A DNA stretch of 64,000 nucleotides, taken from positions 13,271,872 through 13,335,871 of the forward strand of contig NC_087068.1 of NCBI RefSeq assembly GCF_963678635.1, in the 5' to 3' direction. The DNA comes from Symsagittifera roscoffensis. Its lineage: Eukaryota; Xenacoelomorpha; Acoela; Convolutidae. The notes beneath the pieces were generated by a model. That model had not been told where the DNA came from. It saw only the letters and a program-made list of their open reading frames with translations, and searched no databases. A program made the position numbers and the translations under genes. Positions 60,412 to 64,000 of the stretch are shown here, in pieces (position 1 is the stretch's first letter; each line of letters starts with the position of its first letter).

Positions 60412-61644
60412 TCAGTAGTTTTGGCTCAAATCGTTTACTCCATCTTTCGATTCGACAACAAAAGAATCATATGAGCTCAATTCTGTTTTTAATAACCCAG
60501 GCACTTCTCGACATTTGAACCTTGGAACACTTCTGTTGAAACTTTCATTATTTTTAAGTTTTGGCACTGGCTGATGATCTGAACTTAAACTATCTTCATC
60601 TAAAATACATTTTTTAGTTTCAACTTGCGGTATAATCAGAGAATCAGCTTTTGCAGCGTTGTCTACCAAATTTTCCTCTAAAGACATTTCTTCTCTTTGT
60701 CTTCCAGACTCTGATAAGCATCTCAAATGCCCGTCATATGAATTCAAATCTGTAGCTACAGCAAGACTGGGTGTTTGATCAACATTTACCTGAGAATCGT
60801 CCGTGAACTGGAATGGTTCGTTTTCAACATCTCTGGTAACATGTCTGTAACTACTGTCCGTGCTATCTTCCTCAACATTGATAACTGCATCAACAATCGG
60901 TTCAAGGAAGAATAAATTACCTGAGCTTGTTCTTAGATATAACTTCTCATGAGCTGCACTTGTTGTGTTGTCAGTAAATTGCAAGTGAGCACCAAAATCC
61001 AGCGATTTCACATCATAATTCAGTTTGCCATCAGAAGTGCTGATATTTGCCGAATTGACTCTCTCTTCTACTGCATTATAAAGAGTGTCTATTTCAGACT
61101 CCACAGAAGAGTTCAGGTTATCATTTTCGACTGCAAAACTGTTGTAATTGTCAGCTTCGTCGCCGCAAGAAATAACTGTTATTTCGGAGCCTGATTCGAT
61201 TTCGTCTTCATTGTTTTCGGCTAAACTTACAACATTTGTTACAACAATACCGGTCAATCCTGGTGACAAAATCTTATTCATTTTCGAACGTTTTTCACTC
61301 TTTTTTCTTTTTTTCTCTTTCACGTTTCTTTGTTCAATATTTTTAGAGGTTTTGTGCTTCTGATTTTTCATAGCCGCTTTTTTACCAACATTTTCAATCG
61401 AGCAGACTAACTCGGCTTCTTCCGAGAGTCCTCGTTGCCTTTCATTACAGAGCACAGAATCCTTCGTTCCTTTATTATTTGATGCTCCAAAATTTTTCTT
61501 TCTCTTCGCTAATTTAGGTTCTGATATATAACTTTCTGCTTCTGGAAGAGCTTTGCCGTTTTCTGCTTGTCGCGTTTCCTTCAAGTTTCGATGTGATTTC
61601 TTGTTTTTGACTTTGACGGGTACTATCTCTTTTGGAAGTACTTC
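60412..61644 (-). CDS. Terminal coding exon of an unrecognised disordered, partly basic protein (partial)
   Basis: An open frame of 410 codons plus stop. It does not start at an ATG: the frame opens straight after a good acceptor (TGTTTTATAG/GAAGTAC, AG at 61646-61645), and the TAG of that acceptor is itself in frame, so this is a phase-0 3' exon. The upstream exon(s) must lie above 61650; I could not find one before the degenerate LINE begins near 62456, so they may be beyond the window. The first 100 or so residues are Lys-rich with a likely nuclear localisation signal (KEKKRKKSEKRSKMNK); the rest is acidic, Ser/Asn-rich and low in hydrophobic residues, with no membrane segment or catalytic motif visible. 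Candidate minus-strand AATAAA at 60165-60160. I do not recognise the family. Confidence 0.6.
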   Translation of the reverse strand, partial: EVLPKEIVPVKVKNKKSHRNLKETRQAENGKALPEAESYISEPKLAKRKKNFGASNNKGTKDSVLCNERQRGLSEEAELVCSIENVGKKAAMKNQKHKTSKNIEQRNVKEKKRKKSEKRSKMNKILSPGLTGIVVTNVVSLAENNEDEIESGSEITVISCGDEADNYNSFAVENDNLNSSVESEIDTLYNAVEERVNSANISTSDGKLNYDVKSLDFGAHLQFTDNTTSAAHEKLYLRTSSGNLFFLEPIVDAVINVEEDSTDSSYRHVTRDVENEPFQFTDDSQVNVDQTPSLAVATDLNSYDGHLRCLSESGRQREEMSLEENLVDNAAKADSLIIPQVETKKCILDEDSLSSDHQPVPKLKNNESFNRSVPRFKCREVPGLLKTELSSYDSFVVESKDGVNDLSQNY

Positions 61645-61924
61645 CTATAAAACACAATTTTAAGAAAACTGGCAAGTGACTCGCCTCTACGGTGCTTCAA
61701 ACAGATTGTTGAACATGGAAATGGAATCCTAATCTAGAGAAAACTTTCAAAAAACAGCAAAAGTTATTCGATCTGCATTTCTTTTTTAGTAAACTGAACA
61801 ATTTAAAATACATTTTTTGCTCCTATTCATCAGATTAGTCTAGTCTCCAAAATTACTTGGTTTCAGATTTTGATCTCAGAAACCTCAGCCCCTAAAAAGC
61901 CGACAGCATACATTTGCAATTTTC

Positions 61925-62230
61925 ATATTTAAATCATAGCAAACAGGCAGTAGCGAATTAGTCAATGAACGCACGTAAACAGAAAAAAACTCCCTTTTTA
62001 AAAAAATCTCAACTTTCGAATTTCAATGAAAAAATAGATGGCTTTAAAACTTTTGAATTTTCAGAAGAATTTAAGATTTACAATATTCTGACAACTACCT
62101 TTAGGACTCTTAATAGGGTTCTCTGGGAAACTTGAACTTAAAAACCACGAGAATTCAAATATGAGCTTCAAAAAATTATAAAGACTTCGTGAAAAGAAAA
62201 AAGAACAAAACGTTAATCGACTCTTAAAAA
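61925..62230. repeat. Dispersed family, 5' half only
   Basis: CATAGCAAACAGGCAGTAGC, AGTCAATGAACGCACGTAAA and AAAAAATAGATGGCTTTAAA correspond to the left half of the family. The rest is unrelated AT-rich text. Confidence 0.5.
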
Positions 62231-62455
62231 GTTCTCAAATGACATTAATTTCTCGAACGATATTCTAGTTTTTCTTAACTCAATTTATTTAGCTCGCAGG
62301 AGAAAGATTTGCTGCCATTAAATTCTCAAACCATCGTAAATGAATAAGCATCAATTTTTAAAATCATCAATTAAATTTTTCAAAAATTATATAAATTGTC
62401 ACATTCAGAAAAAATACACAGAGTAAAGTGGAAGTTGCGACAAGAGAAACAAATG

Positions 62456-64000
62456 GCGTAATTTTCTCCAGACATGTGAATACCGCAGTGGCGCCAGAAA
62501 GTTCTGGAAAGTTGTACGCACCCTAAACGGATCCAGGCCTGTGATAGGAAGGCACCCTATTCAATTTGAATCAAAAACAATCTCTTCAGACACAGACATA
62601 GCCAAGGCTTTTAATAAACATTTTACAAATGCCATGATTCATGGGTCAGATAAGCTACTCTGGAAAACCAAACGCAAAATAGCCAATCTCACCCTGTTCG
62701 ATAACCCCACTTTCTCCCCCCTACAATCTAAACAAGCCATTGCGGACAGCAAACCCTCGCGAGCTCTTGGTCCGGATGGCCTTTGCAACATTCACTTAAA
62801 ACACCTGGCACCCCTAGCTCTTGAACATTTAACCCTTCATTTTAATATGTCGCTGTCTGAAAATATTATACCTCAAATGTAAAAATTTCGAAGATAATCC
62901 CCCAACCCAAACCGGAAAAGGACCATAAATTATCCACTTCTTATAGGTCCATCTCTTTACTCTGCCCCGCTGTTGAAGTTTTAGAAAGGCTCGTTCGTCT
63001 TTTTTTAAACAAATTATCTCCCTACCGCCACACATCAACATGGGTTTCGTCCTTGCCACTCTACCACTACAGCGCTTTTCACACAATAATTTTTTGTCAC
63101 AGACGGTTTTAATCAAAATCGCCCAATTTCCCGCACCGTTCTTGCAACGCTTGACCCCTCGAAGGCTTTCGATATGGTGTGTCATCGTGCTCTCATGGAA
63201 CTATTTCATGACACACCGCTTCCGTTGTCAGAGTAACTACTTGAAAGGCCGACAAGCCACCACACTTTTCAACAACCAAGAATACCCCGCAAAATAGTTC
63301 ACTGTGGAGTTCCCCAGCTCTCTGTTCTTTCGCCCACTCTTTTTAATTTTTACGTCCCTGACGCTCCCATACCCCCCGATAATGTTCATGTCACATCTTA
63401 CGCTGACGTAGAGGCAGCCCTGATGTAGAGGCAGCATCTCGATCGTTGAACGATGAACTTTATCATGATTTTAATTTTTTCACTTCCACGAAGTTATCTT
63501 TCGCGTCCTTTAAAGGATCAGTTACTCTTTTTTCATCGTACAATAAAGATTTTAACGAACGAGCCACTCCCTCTTAACAAAAACCCAAAAACTTCAGGGG
63601 CTACTTTTGATCCAACCTTATGCTTTGCTGCATACTGTGAAAGATCCACTGCTAAGGCTCGCCGCAGGATAGGTGTCCTGAACGCGTTGGCAGGACCTCT
63701 TGGGGACAACCTAAAGAAACCCTTCTCTTAACCTACTAAGCCTTAATTTAGATAATGCCTCCCCTGGCTGGTCACATGCCGCTAGCAAAACCTCCACTAA
63801 TTACCTGCAGGTTACCCAAAATCAAGCCCTCAGAGTTATTACCGGCTCAACACTCGAGTTCCACTGCCCACATGCACAGTCAGGTCGAGATCCTCAATGT
63901 TCCAAATCACTACACTCTTTTAACCTCTCTAATTTTTATCTCGTCGTACCACTCCCATCACCCAAATACTTTTTACCACTCACACCCCACACCTCCACGT
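62456..64000 (+). pseudogene. Degenerate LINE reverse transcriptase, running off the window
   Basis: Recognisable pieces in order: FWKVVRTLNGSRPVIGRHP (about 62490), SRALGPDGLCNIHLKHL (62760), then in the same frame past a TAA at 62880, KIIPQPKPEKDHKLSTSYR, SISLLCPAVEVLERLVR, TLDPSKAFDMVCHRALMELF (motif A, about 63150), VTSYAD (63390) and the C-terminal TQNQALRVITGST (63820). This is the layout of a Jockey/I-like LINE. It is dead: several in-frame stops and frameshifts, and the catalytic YADD has become Y-A-D-V, next to a short duplication of GTAGAGGCAG. Confidence 0.85.

Overview
The window is nuclear DNA of an AT-rich, repeat-dense invertebrate animal; I cannot name the phylum. The evidence is: genes split by GT-AG introns (one GC-AG), metazoan-type housekeeping proteins, tRNA-derived SINE-like heads, satellites, hAT-like elements, an LTR retrotransposon and LINE remains. 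I see no bacterial-style operons, no rRNA and no CRISPR.

All four host protein genes lie on the minus strand. MON1 (3115-12235, 10 exons, 563 aa as reconstructed) is a subunit of the Rab7-activating MON1-CCZ1 complex. C1GALT1 (17560-27136, 6 exons, 391 aa) is the Golgi core 1 beta-1,3-galactosyltransferase that makes T antigen. MYBBP1A/Pol5-like (38998-42078, 1026 aa, one exon) is a nucleolar HEAT-like protein with an acidic stretch and a basic tail. The last is a 410-codon terminal exon of an unrecognised disordered protein (60412-61644). These genes have no evident functional link to each other.

Most of the rest is repeats. Two blocks share a diverged 155-180 bp satellite (1-1540 and 44.8-46.9 kb). 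There is a six-copy 236 bp array (13.74-15.2 kb), two MITE-like elements with nested palindromes (18.47-19.74 kb), arrays of about 165, 44 and 153 bp (20.0-22.7 kb), an AAGCAAGCTATTC-type array (29.4-31.3 kb), a perfect 887 bp tandem duplication (33217-34990), a purine-rich GATA-like tract (36.3-37.7 kb) and a dispersed family ending in a CCTATATAAGAGTC motif.

The region 48451-58262 is one LTR retrotransposon with near-identical 1155 bp LTRs and a 5 bp target duplication. It encodes a leader ORF (tandemly duplicated, second copy decayed), Gag with a zinc knuckle, an aspartic protease joined to gag by a textbook TTTAAAC -1 slippery site, and an unrecognised basic coiled-coil ORF. No reverse transcriptase, RNase H or integrase can be seen, so it looks like a large non-autonomous element. 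A decayed LINE reverse transcriptase fills the right end of the window (62.46-64.0 kb).

The observation I rate highest is in MON1. An 853 bp hAT-like element (5560-6412) sits exactly where conserved coding sequence is interrupted. Its flanking repeat coincides with the exon junction, and no GT-AG pair removes it cleanly in frame. It looks like an intron born from a transposon, possibly with non-canonical splice sites.
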